This document shows positions 1-12,494 of a DNA stretch of 64,000 nt, piece after piece. The first letter of the stretch is position 1; every line of letters starts with the position of its first letter. This DNA is from Polytrichum commune. Its lineage: Eukaryota; Streptophyta; Polytrichopsida; Polytrichales; Polytrichaceae. Under the pieces are notes generated by a model. That model was not told the DNA's origin, searched no databases, and was given only the letters and a program-made list of their open reading frames with translations. Made by a program: the position numbers and the translations under genes. The DNA lies in contig OX485807.1 in NCBI GenBank assembly GCA_950295325.1, positions 23,655,666 through 23,719,665 of the forward strand. The letters run 5' to 3'.

Positions 1-1500
1 GTGCATTGGTTGCTATTAGTTGCGTCAAGGTGGGGTAGGTTAAGTGCACACTTTTTTTTTATACCAATGATTGACCCCGGGGTGGCCAATGGGTGGGGGA
101 AGATCACTCCCGCTCTCTAGATTTTTATGTGTGATTCATAAAATTGGTCATCATTCATGTTCCAAGATAAATGTTATGAGTTTTATTTTTTTTGAAAAAA
201 ATGACTTTTTATCCTTATTTTTTAAGAATGTATATACCAAATATGCAAAATATTTCATAATTGTGTGCATTTCCCTCCTTCTGCTAGTAATTTGTGGTAT
301 TTACATAAGGCTAGTCATTAGATATGTGAAAGCACATTACATTATTTCATAGTCTAGATATGCATATTTTGAGGAACTTGTTTTTACTATACTAGCCACT
401 TCATTCACATTGGGTGAGTTCACATGAATTTCACGAATCCCAAGTTATGACCCCCCACCACCCCCTAAAAGGTTGTAACACTTAATGTTTGTGCGCCTTA
501 AATGCTTTCTACATATACACTATGTTATTTGTGATGTTGATTGCATATCTAGAGTGGTGTTTCAACCACGTTGCTACACAAAATATACACATAATTAGGG
601 TTTCCATCACATGTTTTTAGTCTTCTCCACCAAATTACTTGGTTTTGTCCAAAATTACCTAAACCTTGGTTGGTGGGGTTTAAGGCATTCACAACTTGTT
701 AACACAGTAGGTGTCATGCTAAGTTTAAAGATTTGGGCATGGGAGTGTTAGCAAGTCGTGGGATGTTGTGATTGTAAGCATGGAGTTGAGGGTGAAGGGT
801 ACACCATAGAGGGCTTCCTATTTTGACAAAAAGGATTAATTTGCATTCATTGAGACCCTCTTGAACCCCACATGGAAACTGCACGCTGGCACTAGTAAAG
901 ATGAAATAGAGCGGCCTCTATAGTATTTGTATGGGTTGAAATTTAGTGCACGGCCATAGAAGGGTGGTTGGGTTTATTTGATGGAGATTGGATTATTGTG
1001 AGAGTCTTGGGGTGGAGGGCTATGTATGCAAAGAGGTAGATTGATGCATAGAGGACCAAAGTGCTATAACCTATGCCATAATCTCTCATCTTTCTAGTCT
1101 CAATATGAAGAGGGCAAGGAGGAACCAACCATGTTGGAATCCAATGTCCATGGGCTTGCTCTTGGGGTTGAATAGGTGTTGGCCGGTTTGTTTACCACCA
1201 TCCAAGGCATTCATTTTTTACAGAAACAATATAATTCAAGGTCTCTTTACCTCTCATGATTTATGTTTTGAAACTACATATACAATTATTTTTCAAAGCA
1301 CGATTCTTTATGAACAATAATAAACAAAATACTATATGTTTGAATATTGCATGATGTTTGAATATTGATATAATACCTTATGCGTTTCAAGTGTGAATTC
1401 ATAATGGTTTGGGCACAAAGAAGAAGAGAAATATGACTTTGGTAAGTGGAGGTGTAACAAGATTAGTGAACATGAAGAACTTGGACAAAATCGATCAAGA
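1..1500. other. Intergenic, nothing recognised
   Basis: AT-rich sequence with only short chance ORFs. No repeat pair, transposon end or coding pattern could be supported. Confidence 0.5.
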
Positions 1501-1647
1501 TACTATAAGCATATGGGTCCTATGCAATTGATCGATGTCATTAGAAACTTGTCTTATGTAATTGCAAAATTTACAAATCTGACACAATGGTAAAATTTGC
1601 ATTATTCTTTCATTGACATGGGACAATTGCATAGGGCTCATATAGTG
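1501..1647. mobile_element. CACTA-type MITE, copy 1
   Basis: Same family as 7056-7208. Left end TACTATAAGCATATGGGTCC; right end read inward CACTATATGAGCCC. The interior shares TTGCATTATTCTTTCATTGACATG-type sequence with the other copies. No clear target duplication remains, so the ends are accurate to a few bases only. Confidence 0.6.
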
Positions 1648-2053
1648 TAGGGAGATCCAAGTGTTTCCAAGTCCAACTGGTTACATGTTGATCTCTTTCA
1701 GTTTTTTCTTTATTACCTTAAGGTATATTCCACTTATTCCTCTAAAATGTCTTAAGTCTTGAACTTGAGCTGGCTAATGCAATCTACATACATGTCACAC
1801 ATCATGTGTGGCAAGTGTCAAAATGCCAAATATTAACTTAGCATGAGTTATATTATATTAATCATGGGCCTAAACATGTGGGAGATGAACTGCCCTTCAC
1901 GGTCCTTTTCATGGTGGAAACCCACCAAAGAAGGTAATTAAGTGGGTCTTAACCCTTCCATGCTCATGCAACATAACATTATTTAGCATTCAACTCTTGT
2001 TTTGTGGGTTCTCATAATATAATAGTCAAATGCTCAAAAAGTTGCGCATGGAG

Positions 2054-3009
2054 CAATGGTCGGGGAAAACCGACGGCTAGTTCATTATCAACCGATGGAT
2101 TTCCTCTCATGGCCGGTCCAAATTTCCAACCATCGGATGGCAATCCGATTGTAATTTTAATCCTCCGGCAATTAGCCGATGGACCAGAAAATGTCCTGGA
2201 AATGTAGCCGATTCTTCTTGTGAGTTACTGGATTTCAGCCGGAAGAAGTATTCAAATACTGGCCGATACCCGGGAAATGGTAACCGATACCCTCCGGGTC
2301 ATGAGCATGGGTATCTAAGTGCAGGCAGGTATCGAGGGATGCAGGTCAAGGCTTCGAAGATGAAAGGGCGTTTTCTGTTCAAAATACTATTAAACAAAAA
2401 CTTCATAATCGAATGTCTACATCTAACTTAGAAAGTATGATGCGTGTTGCTATAGAAGGGCCAGACAATGATTTTGATGACATTCTAACCAGTGCTCTAA
2501 ATCTTTGGAAGGATGCTGCTAAGTTTCGTTATTTGTATAGCAATCCAAAGCGCTATTTGTCTGGGGAATCTGATGATGCACTTGAGGAAGTACCCTAAAC
2601 CTTAAACTTTTTGAATTATGCAACCTTCCCATGACCAAATCCAATTGCTTCTATGAAGAATTGGGGGACCCTTGGCCTTCAAGCGATGAAGGCATTGCTA
2701 GGTACAATTCCTGCCAAGGATATTAACTCTTCAAATTTAAAGTTTTGAACATGCCTTTCTTTTCACTTATTCAAGATTTTGTACTAAGAAATGATTTCTA
2801 ATAACTTTTCATACATTTTTTGAACAATTAGTGCCGTTATGAATTCCATTTAATCGGGATATTGGCCAATGAAAATATGAAAATATAGGCAATTGGCCGA
2901 TTGATTTTACAAAAGACCGGCTCTTGCCGATGTAAATTGGAAAAAATCCGACCCTTCGTAGCAACTACCAGCAATTAGCTACTAAGGCTTCAAAACTTCC
3001 CGAACTATG
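2054..3009. mobile_element. hAT element (956 bp), relative of the sucrose synthase intron insertion
   Basis: It is bounded by a perfect 8-bp duplication, GCATGGAG, at 2046-2053 and 3010-3017. The left end is CAATGGTCGGGGAA; the right end read inward is CATAGTTCGGGAAG (10 of 14 match). It shares nearly its full length with 59377-60026 but retains about 270 bp more inside, including the complete C-terminal-like ORF at 2413-2598. It is too short to encode a transposase and so is non-autonomous. Confidence 0.85.
2413..2598 (+). pseudogene. Fragment of a hAT transposase C-terminus
   Basis: A 61-codon open frame lies inside the hAT element and includes MRVAIEGPDNDFDDILTSAL and LWKDAAKFR. The segment resembles the stretch just after the dimerisation domain of plant hAT transposases, where an IxxEGP-type motif precedes a [DN]FD..L..W segment. 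The catalytic domain is absent. The related copy at 59.6 kb keeps only the last part of this frame. The assignment rests mainly on the element context. Confidence 0.45.
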
Positions 3010-3017
3010 GCATGGAG

Positions 3018-6000
3018 ACTCAAACTCAGTTTGAGCTCCCAACATCCCACTATTATAATATGAGGGCCCATGTCGTTGAGTAATGCTATGAATCCAAAAT
3101 GGGTGGCCACCTAATATTCTGATTGGGTTTTGCGACTCACTAGTATCTACTAGTGTAGGGTGGTGCCTACTACCATGTGGGCCAAAATAACATATAAAAG
3201 CATGTAAACCCCAAGGATGTAGGATTTTTGTTTGTTTGAAATTGCTTGTTTTGGGAGGCGGTCCCATGAGTTCCCATATTATAGCGCCCATATCTTTCAC
3301 ACATGATGCCCAATGTGGGTGAGATTTCTCCGAAGGTGACGGTTGTGCATAACTTAACTAGAGGGATTTGAATGAGAATTAGTGCACTTGTTGCTTGCTC
3401 CATGAAAAAAGGGACCTCATGTGGCCATCCAACTTTGAGGGTGACGGATTTCATCTAAATTTGTTTGAAAAAACACAAAATTTTGGGAGTAGCTCCATAA
3501 CATTATTTAGTTGCTATCAACCATCCATTTAAATAATAGCAATGTATTGCTTCACCCAAGTTTAGTAGCCTAGATCTCTTAGTCTAGAACTCTACTATGA
3601 AAATAAACAAAGTAAAATTCCCAATAGAAATTGATGTATTCTTGGCCCCACCCAATTAACAAAATCAATTGAATAAAGTTATGTATTTGTCATCCACATA
3701 ACATACTATGTCAAGTTGCCAACTATCAAAAATTTGTGGGATGACCGGAATGGTCATGAAATGAAAGATTTCAGAGTTTTTGTATAGCTACCCTCGGATG
3801 AAGGCCCTATTCATATGTCACTCTGACCTAGCAAATGTGGTCCAATTGACTTCAAATTTTTACCGCAAGAATATATATTAGTCTAGTTCACATCCATGCA
3901 GTTGGACTTTAGAAGAAGAAAAAAATTATATGTTTTGCTACATAACATAATTTTTTAGCATTGGTGCTAGATATGCCCGAATATGGAATGTGAAGGCTTG
4001 AGCATCTAGGGGCTAAGTGGCTCCTTTTCTTGATTGGGGCTATAGATTTGATTGATATGTGGGTATGTGAGGATCAAAGACCACACATTATTAAGACACA
4101 TGTTTCAAAGAGGTTGGACTATGTCTTTAAATGTTAATAACTACTCCACACTCAATAGTGAATACAATTGAGATGACTAATGTGTCAAGTTAAGAAATCA
4201 CCCTTGGGGGTGCTTTCTTCATTGGATACCTAAATGAGGTGGGTAGGTCACTTTGGAATAAAAACCCCCCTATATATGAGAAGTTCACAAAGAAAAATAA
4301 ATGTGTATGTATTGATGGCATGCTAGAAAATGGACTCATGTATTTATACTAAGCTTCTCATATTAATGTGATAAATGCCTCCACTACATATACAAAATAA
4401 TAATCATGAATCAAATAGGCCTTTATTACTTATAAAATCCACTTTCACTTTCCGATGAGAAAGTCATTGAACGTTTTCTTATCCATAGCATGTAGTTCAA
4501 CGATTGCATCAAACAAACAAAGATAAAAGTACAATAACTTTGCCACAATCCAAAGAGTAAAACTCAAGGTAGCCCATGAGCGCTCCAAGAGCCTCTAGTT
4601 TGTGAAACCTAGAACCTGCGCACAAACCCTAACAAGAATGGACAAGGTAGTCATTGAGGACTAAATTACCATATGACAACAACGGATGATAATGTGAATT
4701 GGATGAAACTAATACATCTATTGTCAAAAAAATCCATTAAACCTTAGGGCATCCTTTTGTACATTTAGATTTAATTAAAAAAATTAACAGCTTTTCTAAA
4801 GGTACACATTAAAGGGAAAAAAAACCTCTCCCTTATGTACACTATGTACATTAATGTCTCAAATAATACCCTTTTACACTCACGTTAGTTCGTAAATTAT
4901 ATGAAGAGTCCACCCCCAAGAGAAATCAACAAATATGCACTTATGATAATCATAACTAAATAAGAGGAGGTCTTATTTTCAATATGGTTTTTGCATATGT
5001 TTCATCATAGATTTGCTAATGCAACATGACTTTTTTTGGGTGTAAATCTAATTGGTAGAAGTTGGAGAACATGAAAAACAAACCAAATAACACCCACATA
5101 CCTTGGAAACATGCTCAGGGTACAAGCGCCTATCACAAACACTTTGAGCACTATGGTCCCTTATATCTAATTTTGATTAGTATTTATGTTATGAGCATAA
5201 TGACACTAAGATCACGTGAATTAGAGCATATCAAATTTATATAGAAATGTTCAAAGTGATAAATCTCATTTGACCCTCCCCCTGCCCCCCAAAAGAAGAA
5301 GAAGTAGTGTTAATCATTGACATATGTCTCCTTCATCTAATGAGTTGTGTTTTTAGTCATTAGAATGATACAATTAGTGTTCACAATGAAATACACAATT
5401 TTTCACTTTAGAGAAAAGTAGGTGTTGGAATTGGATCATTGACGGATTTGGGCATTTCTACCTTATATGACAATCATGTGTCATAAAAAATTGGATTTGT
5501 CTGAGTTCATTTGTCATTTTCTCAAAGTTCTAAAAATCACAATAAAAGTAGTGAAGTTGGAAGTGGATGGAGGGCCGAGAAAATTGTCCAAAAATCATTT
5601 TCATGGGTATGAGTTTGATTGACCAAACGATTTTGGAATACCTTAGCTCAACAAATATGGACTAGGTAACCCTCGGAGACCAAGAGTTTCAAACAATGTT
5701 AGTAAACATTCCATTTTGGCATCCTCTCCTATGACCCAATGGCCTAGTTAGAGTTCTTGCAACTATTCACACTTTTGTCCAAGTGCGTTCGCAAACGACA
5801 CTACTTTCATTTGTTTCATATACTTAAAATGAGAATGATAAATGAGAGATTGCTCTTGCTATGCTTATAGTGCCTGCATTATGAAACCCCCCATCTTACG
5901 TCGCGATCCCCCCCTATTGAGAACTTGCTTGATCACATGATAATTGAATTAAGTTATAAGGCTCTTGACACTAAAAGCATACGAAACTTGGAGCGCCGAT

Positions 6001-7052
6001 CGATGCTAACTACAAGTTTGACAATGTCACTAAGAATCAAAAAAATGTACTTACAATTGTGATGACTAGTGACATAGGACATGGTACCAATACCCAAGAG
6101 TTTTGGTCAACGGTCAATGCAACTAGCAATGGTCAACACAACTGCAATCCCAGGAATGTAGTTCATATTGAAATCAATGAGTGCAAAGCAAATTTTGCAA
6201 CATCAATGGTGCTTGTACACATGAAAATAAGGTCAAAAGGATGCTTGAAGCAAGGTAGCCAAAATACTATAGAATGCTTATGTGGTCACTCTTTGGAATT
6301 CAACACCAATGTTTTAAGCCTAGAGTATATGGCAAGACTTGTAGGTAGTTAAGAATTACAACAAAAGATACGTGTGGTGATGAGATCGGATTATGTGCTC
6401 AAAAGATATCAACCATTCATCATCTTATTCACCACCTATCTGATTTTTTTATAGGTTCAATCGTCAACATATGTGAAGGAAGGGTTTATTTGATCACTTA
6501 GAAATAAAAGTGAACTTCGTTTTGACTTCTTACAACTTTCAACAACATCATTTTTGACACAAAAATGACAATCTGCGCATTGTAATTGTTAACCATACAA
6601 CACAATCTCATGATTCAATCCAATGGTCTAAATTGTCTTAAATTGGAATAGGAAGTGGCCTCACTAATAAGGTAAGTGGGTCTTAAATGGTTACCTTTTC
6701 CCAACTAGCTCACTTCTCCTAGGATGTGAAACACACGATTAATACAAGATGGTTAGCAAATATGGATCAAGGCCATAACCACCTCCATTTCCTTCTCACT
6801 AATGTCATATTAAGTGTCATGAGCTCAAACATTGGTGATTGGATTCAGTGTGCACAAGTCAAATCGAAAATCATGAATCCCTTGAGACCAATCAATTCAA
6901 AAAAATAGAATATATAAGACGAGTAGAGAGTACAATAAAGGAAAAACTATCTTAATACACACATGACATTACTCAATTGATGGGTTGATTTACTACGATG
7001 CTAGACAATGAGTGGGGAGAAGCGGCCACTACTTGAGCTTAAAAAATAACCG
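3018..7052. other. Intergenic, with a diverged dispersed repeat
   Basis: No gene seen. The stretch 4310-4450 resembles 47450-47600 directly (AAATGGACTCATGTAT, GATAAATGC.TCCACTACATA, TCCACTT.CACTTTCC). The stretch 4810-4910 resembles 47600-47700 in reverse complement (GGGGGTGGACTCTT, GGGTATTATTTGAG). These are fragments of one old transposon family. Confidence 0.5.
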
Positions 7053-7055
7053 GTT

Positions 7056-7208
7056 TGCTACAAGCATGTATGTCCTAAGCAATTGACCTACATAATTGGA
7101 AACGTGTCTTATTCAAATGAAAAAAATTGCAAATCTAGCATAGTGGTAAATTTGCGTTGTTCTTTCATCGACATGTTATGATTGCGTATGACTTGTATGC
7201 TAGTAGTG
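7056..7208. mobile_element. CACTA-type MITE, copy 2
   Basis: A 153-bp element with inverted ends TGCTACAAGCATG and CACTACTAGCATAC (right end read inward), flanked by a 3-bp duplication GTT (7053-7055 and 7209-7211). CACTA-like ends with a 3-bp duplication are characteristic of the En/Spm superfamily. Related copies are at 1501-1647 and 39390-39540. Confidence 0.7.
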
Positions 7209-7490
7209 GTTGAAGTTCAAGAGTTCAAGAAGATAAGTGATCATATATGTGGAATCACCACCACCACATGGGTCTTGTGTAAGTGAACATTGTGATTGAA
7301 TGCATCCACTGCAATTAGCTAGGGGTGTGGTGGATGACATGGTTCTTTTGTTAGTGACCTAGGACATGTGAAATCCAATTCATGTAACTCTTAGTTGCGC
7401 AAGCCTTTAATCAAATTTTTGTACAACCCTATGGTTGCTTAAACCATTGCACTAGCAATGGCCATTGACAAGTTTGTGACATTAACTAAC

Positions 7491-7912
7491 CACGGGGAGG
7501 TCACTCCATTGTCAAGTTGAACACCACGTGCGAACAAAGTTTGCTACCCCTATATTACATGCCATAGATAATTTTAAAATTTATGATAATTTTTCTATAT
7601 ATACATAACCATTGATAGTATCTTTTGTATATTTTTTTGAAATTTTGAGTCATCTTCATTTTTGTAGTAAATTTTTAGTTCAATTATGTGTCATTCTAGT
7701 TAGAAACGATATGTTTTACTACAAAAACCAAATCATCAAATTTAGTTATAATTTTTTAACTATGTAATAGGTACCATGTATATCTACTCATGGAAAAAAA
7801 TTGATAAAAGTTTGACCCATTTTGGTGATGCTTTATGTAAATAATAGGATTTATTACATGTAAAGTGTTCACACGTGGTTGTTCAACTTTACAATGGAGT
7901 GACCTCCCCGTG
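7491..7912. mobile_element. 422-bp hAT-like MITE with CACGGGG ends
   Basis: Long inverted repeats begin CACGGGGAGGTCACTCC at both ends and extend about 45 bp to CCACGTG. Flanks are TAACTAAC (7483-7490) and TAACTAAT (7913-7920), an 8-bp duplication with one change. The same terminal motif ends the larger element at 9277-10639. There is no coding capacity. Confidence 0.8.
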
Positions 7913-8511
7913 TAACTAATAGAAGAGAGAGTTCTTTACTTACATTGTGCAGAGCATGGTAACTCAATACAACCTCCATTGTTCCCCGTGAAAAACACGT
8001 GAAAGTCTTAGTAAAAAAACATGTTGCATCTTCATTGTTTTGCTTTAGTATGCAACCATGCCAATTCAGAGAGCACAACCAACTACCAATCATTGGATAA
8101 CAATGCGTTCACAGTCATATGCACAACACTAAACAACAAGACGGTTGCATCACAATGTTTTTTGGCATGGAAAAACTATAGGACCTTTCTCAAACAAATT
8201 CATAGCAACCAAACTGCACAAAATATGCCATTGACATTGTAAATCAAAACACAATTTCAATGAGGGGGGGCTTTATATATATTGAATCCAAGTGTCTCAA
8301 TTGCACCACATCCCATAGAACCCCTCCATTGGAGACCTCAACACGTTCCTACATGAATTTTGCACTAATTGTAATTTACAAAAACATTGCATTGTGAAAT
8401 GAACTATAAGAATTTCAACCACAACCTTACTCTCATCTGAAATAGCTTCCTCTCTCATGGAGGTGGTACAAAAAAGTTGCCTAGTACATTGTCCCTTGCT
8501 TGTTCGTCACA

Positions 8512-8952
8512 TTAGTGGTCACTCGCGCTATCGCACTCCCCAAACAACCATCCCCCTCCCACCTCCTCCGCGTTCTTTGCCTTTTTGACTACTTCTTTGT
8601 CTCCAAATAAAACATGAGGGGCTTCTAGTTCAACGCTAACCGCTCCAACTCCAAGTGATGCCAATTTGTCCGGGCCCATCACGCGTGTGATTCTAATAAC
8701 CTTTTGGAGCACAACCTTCTAGCCAAGTTCATGAGGGTCATCTACAAAAAAATACATGCTTTGCATGGGTTGGGAAAGCGTACAACTCCAAATTTGCATG
8801 TTGCCGCCTATTGAAGTTGGCAAGCCAAAATCCATATTGGTCAAGTTTAATTGAAATGTTCCCATTCTTGTCAAGGGTATCCAAACGCCTCTGAAAATGA
8901 CAATTGGTGTCGTGTTGTATTTGAGTTGTGTTATATCCCTCAAGACTCCCAC
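8512..8952 (-). pseudogene. CACTA transposon fragment, DUF4216-like
   Basis: Reading on the minus strand gives GVLRDITQLKYNTTPIVIFR, GVWIPL, then MYFFVDDPHELG and, after a stop, KVVLQKVIRI. Intact DUF4216 regions of CACTA proteins have Y.G.L.DI.EL.Y...VVLFKC.W, then QVFYV.DP....W.VV in the same order. An in-frame stop separates 8719-8952 from 8512-8712. Further coding-like sequence continues to about 9217 with more stops. A decayed remnant, assigned by pattern and position. Confidence 0.55.
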
Positions 8953-9276
8953 GTATGATAGTTGGTTTCTATAATATTGGCATCTATAATACCCTCCAAG
9001 GCAATGAGGGCAATGTCAAAGGTGTGAATCCTTGTTCAACATCTCCGCCTACCACCCTACAATGGTTGCCAAAAGCAATGCATGGAATGAAACTCAAAAT
9101 CATTTCTACCGGTAGAAAGGCCGAGGTCGTAGGCATGTCATCCACAAAGTTACATGCAACAAGGTCCACTTGCACTCTGTTATAAATCCTCTTGGGGAAT
9201 GGCCTCATAGAAGCCAACTCCTCTAGATATGAGATGCAAGAGCCTCCATGATGCCACCACCCAACTTGAGCACGGA

Positions 9277-10639
9277 CACGGGGGGGGGGGGGGGGGTGAC
9301 TATCAAAATTTTAGAAACCACGTGAGATAAAAAATAGGGTCAATTTAATTCGTTGAGGGTAAAATTTGTAACTTCGTTAGATCTACCATAGCTTTGGAAA
9401 TATGTCCCATACATAATTATATATAAAATAGGGCGGTGAATAATTCCTCCATTTTAGTAATCAGTAGAAAAAAAATAGGATTATAGATATTGGATCCCCC
9501 CAAATGTGTGTAGTAGAATCAATAAAATAATTATGGGTTTGACTACTTGGATGAAGAATTGTGTAAATTCTGTCCAAATTTGAATGAAAAGTGTTAGTAT
9601 GGAGGGAAAATGTTGTGGATTTTTTTGGGGGAAGGAACATTGTGACTTCTCAACGGCCCTTGGGTTGGCTTAGGGTTTGGACAAGCATAGTGGCGTGAAG
9701 GCGGTGAAGCGTTTGGGTAGGAGGTCTTGCGTTGGTGAAGCGTGAAGGGGTGAAGCACTGAAGCGTGGCACAAAGGCGGTAGGTAAGACACATTTTTTGG
9801 AGCTTTCTTCGTTGCTCCATAGCATTCACAGCATTCACACAGGTGTTTCACAAGCGCCAAAGATTCGGCTTGCTCCTCTTGCGGTAAGAGTCAATTTTGA
9901 ACTCCAACTTCTTGATTTTTCTTGATTGGAAGTTAAACCTCTCCAAAAAAATTTGTCTTATCATGACATTGTAGAGGATATCGATATGTACCTTGACATG
10001 TATTGGAGGGTGCATAGTTATATCCTAACCCTTCACATTGTAAATATTTGGTACAAGGTTGAATGTGTTTGTGAACACAATTAAAGTAAATGTTTTTAAT
10101 TTTTGTATTTGGTTTTTTCAATTGAATGCAATCTTTTGTTTTGGAGTAGATAATTATGCAAAATTTCATGTTTTATGACAATTGATTATAATTCTTGTTT
10201 TGTTCTATCCGTGTTTACAACTTGTCTATGTTATCTTCATGTTCATTGGTAATCTTTTAACTAAACTCCAAGTGTTATTGGTTGTGTTTTGAATGGCATT
10301 TTGAATGCTTTAGCATTGGTATAACTAATTGAAACCGATTATTAAATGATAAGATGGATGGTGTGGAACGTTTGTTGCTCACATAGTTGATTTTGCAATG
10401 CTATAGTATTCCGTTCACTATTTGGTACTTGTACGATTTATAAAAAAAATATGATGCCAAAAATTGGTCTCTCTAAAAAATACAAATAAATATAGGGTGC
10501 TTAAAAATATGTCAAAGCAACTTTATATCTACAAATAGGGAGGGAAAAAATACCAAGAGGTGCATAAATACCCCCCCCCCATTAAATACCCCATTATTGC
10601 ACGTGGTTACAAACTGTAAGGGGGTGTGACCCCCCCGTG
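9277..10639. mobile_element. 1.36-kb hAT-like element with poly-G end, inserted in a CACTA remnant
   Basis: It is flanked by a perfect 8-bp duplication AGCACGGA (9269-9276 and 10640-10647). The left end is CACG followed by a 17-G run and then GGTGA-type sequence with CCACGTG; the right end read inward is CACGGGGGGGTCACACC with CCACGTG. Ends match the 422-bp element at 7491-7912. No protein-like ORF is present, so it is non-autonomous. It separates two pieces of one CACTA transposon gene and is therefore younger than that transposon. Confidence 0.8.
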
Positions 10640-11019
10640 AGCACGGAACTGAACTCTAGGCTGAAGTACATCGTCCTAGGTGGCTCCCTCTCCCTACCTC
10701 GCATAGCTACAAATTATTGTTTTTATAAATTCCCAAGCCAACCACTCCACCACATGCATCTACTTCCATGAGCTGACCACAAGAACTACCTCACTACAAC
10801 ATTCACATCCACAAAATTGTTAGTTTCCATTGCAACCCATGAAGCTCGAAGATAAAATAATAAAGAGGGAGGGTTTATAAAATAACATGTAGTAAGGTTC
10901 TATAGCTATTGAATTAGTCAAAACGTGCATGTGCATGTGCATTACATGCAACTCTCCATCGGTCACTTGATGAGGTGTGCCGTGCCCTTGCAAGTCCACT
11001 TCGGAGACTCCAACCTCCT

Positions 11020-11253
11020 CTACGTCATCCCACGTACATTATTGCATGTGCATGAATCTCTACAAGTCTTCCGTGCACAACCCCAACGCTTCCTCAATAA
11101 TGTATCCTTTTGCCATGCATCCTCCAACAACAACCGGTTTTGAACATATTCTTTCAGCATGCTAAGATTACGCTTTATTGAATACATCCACTTGCACAAC
11201 ACCATCCCACAAATAGCTAATTCATCTACAAGATTTACAACAAGGTGAGACAT
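11020..11253 (-). pseudogene. CACTA (En/Spm) transposon fragment, DUF4218-like
   Basis: The translated segment HLVVNLVDELAICGMVLCKW followed by MYSIKRNLSMLKEYVQNR closely follows the plant CACTA TNP2 pattern HL..HLVDEL..CG....RWMYP.ER....LK.YV.N, known as DUF4218. Homology fades after about residue 45, and downstream frames are broken. It lies upstream, in transcription order, of the DUF4216-like piece at 8.7-8.95 kb, matching domain order in intact CACTA proteins. Confidence 0.7.
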
Positions 11254-12489
11254 TATGTTCCCAAAGGAGGGTGGAAAACAAACATGAGGTTTTTGTTGTG
11301 TACTGCTTCAACCATTGCATCTCGCTCGTGTACACAACTTTTAGTTGTGATTTTGAATTTGGAATCTTCCATGTACACATCATGGGTCATGTGTACCCAT
11401 GTAGCATGTTTTTGCGGTGTAGAGCAAGGCGTTCCGTTGGTCTAAATTCACCTTCGACAAATCCCTCATCAGCTCATCCACGCACACATTGGAGATTCTA
11501 TGGGTTTTTGTAGATTGTGGGGATCATAAGAAGACATCCTAGCAAAGACACAATGACATAAACATAGAGCAGAATGCAGTCGGCCTCTCCAAAGTGCCGC
11601 AACAAATACTTCAAAATCACACAAAGTACCTGAAGATGTTGTGGACTTAGAGGTGAGCTAAGTAATGTTCTTGAATCCTTAGATGGTTCAAAATAAACAG
11701 ATGCATAAAGATTTCGAAGAGCAAGTTTGATACATATAGGAATCAAAAGGCCCACCAATTACTTATTTGAGGACCAATTTAGCAAGGGGCGGTGTATGAG
11801 CTAAGATTAAAGTGGCAAGCCACCATCAAGTCGTTGTGCCACCGATATCTTTGGTATAGTGTCCAAGAGTTTAATAAACAAGATAAAAAATTAGTGAAAT
11901 CCATTATTGACAATGTCACCAATAAGATGTTCATCTACGAACCTAGAGGGATGATGCGGTGAAAGATTACATGCAAAGTCGCTTCTATATTTTGCGCTAT
12001 AAACTACGGAAGTATTGGGTGATGTATGGGTGTGATGAGCATAAGCCCCATCCAAGCATGAGCTCAGAAGATTGGTATGAATGTTGTCGGTTATGGTTTA
12101 ATGAAATAGGATAAGAGCTATCGAAGCACACGAGCCTTGTATGGGCATGCATAAGGAAGTCTTCCCATCCTAGGAAAGGGACAACATGCCATAAAGTTCA
12201 ACCCTTGGTTTCTTGAAGATTTTGTTCTTATCTTAAAACGTGCAATGGTCATTATTTCTTAATTATTGTAATGCGAAGCATGCCACTTACATTCTAATAT
12301 GTGCATTGCAAAAGGCTACTATAGGTCTTCATGTTGCTCAAGATGGCAAGCCCAGTGAAAGTGAAGGGTGCCTTCATGCCGCCGCTCTCGTGCAAACGAT
12401 AGCAACATGGGCTTCATGTCTTCTGGCGGGCACACCACTCCCAAAAAAGTTAAGGTGCCCCATGCAGATTCATAGAATGGACCTAGAAA
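11254..12489. other. Probable continuation of the CACTA remnant, unreadable
   Basis: On the minus strand this is where earlier parts of the CACTA protein would lie, but frames are broken and no transposase motif is convincing. On the plus strand short open stretches (around 11850-11950 and 12240-12530) carry no recognised motif. Confidence 0.35.
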
Positions 12490-12494
12490 TGTGG

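Noticed and set aside
9594-9860. Overlapping minus-strand ORFs of 62-88 codons in the 1.36-kb hAT-like element
   Set aside because: Several frames are open together because of biased composition; none resembles a transposase.
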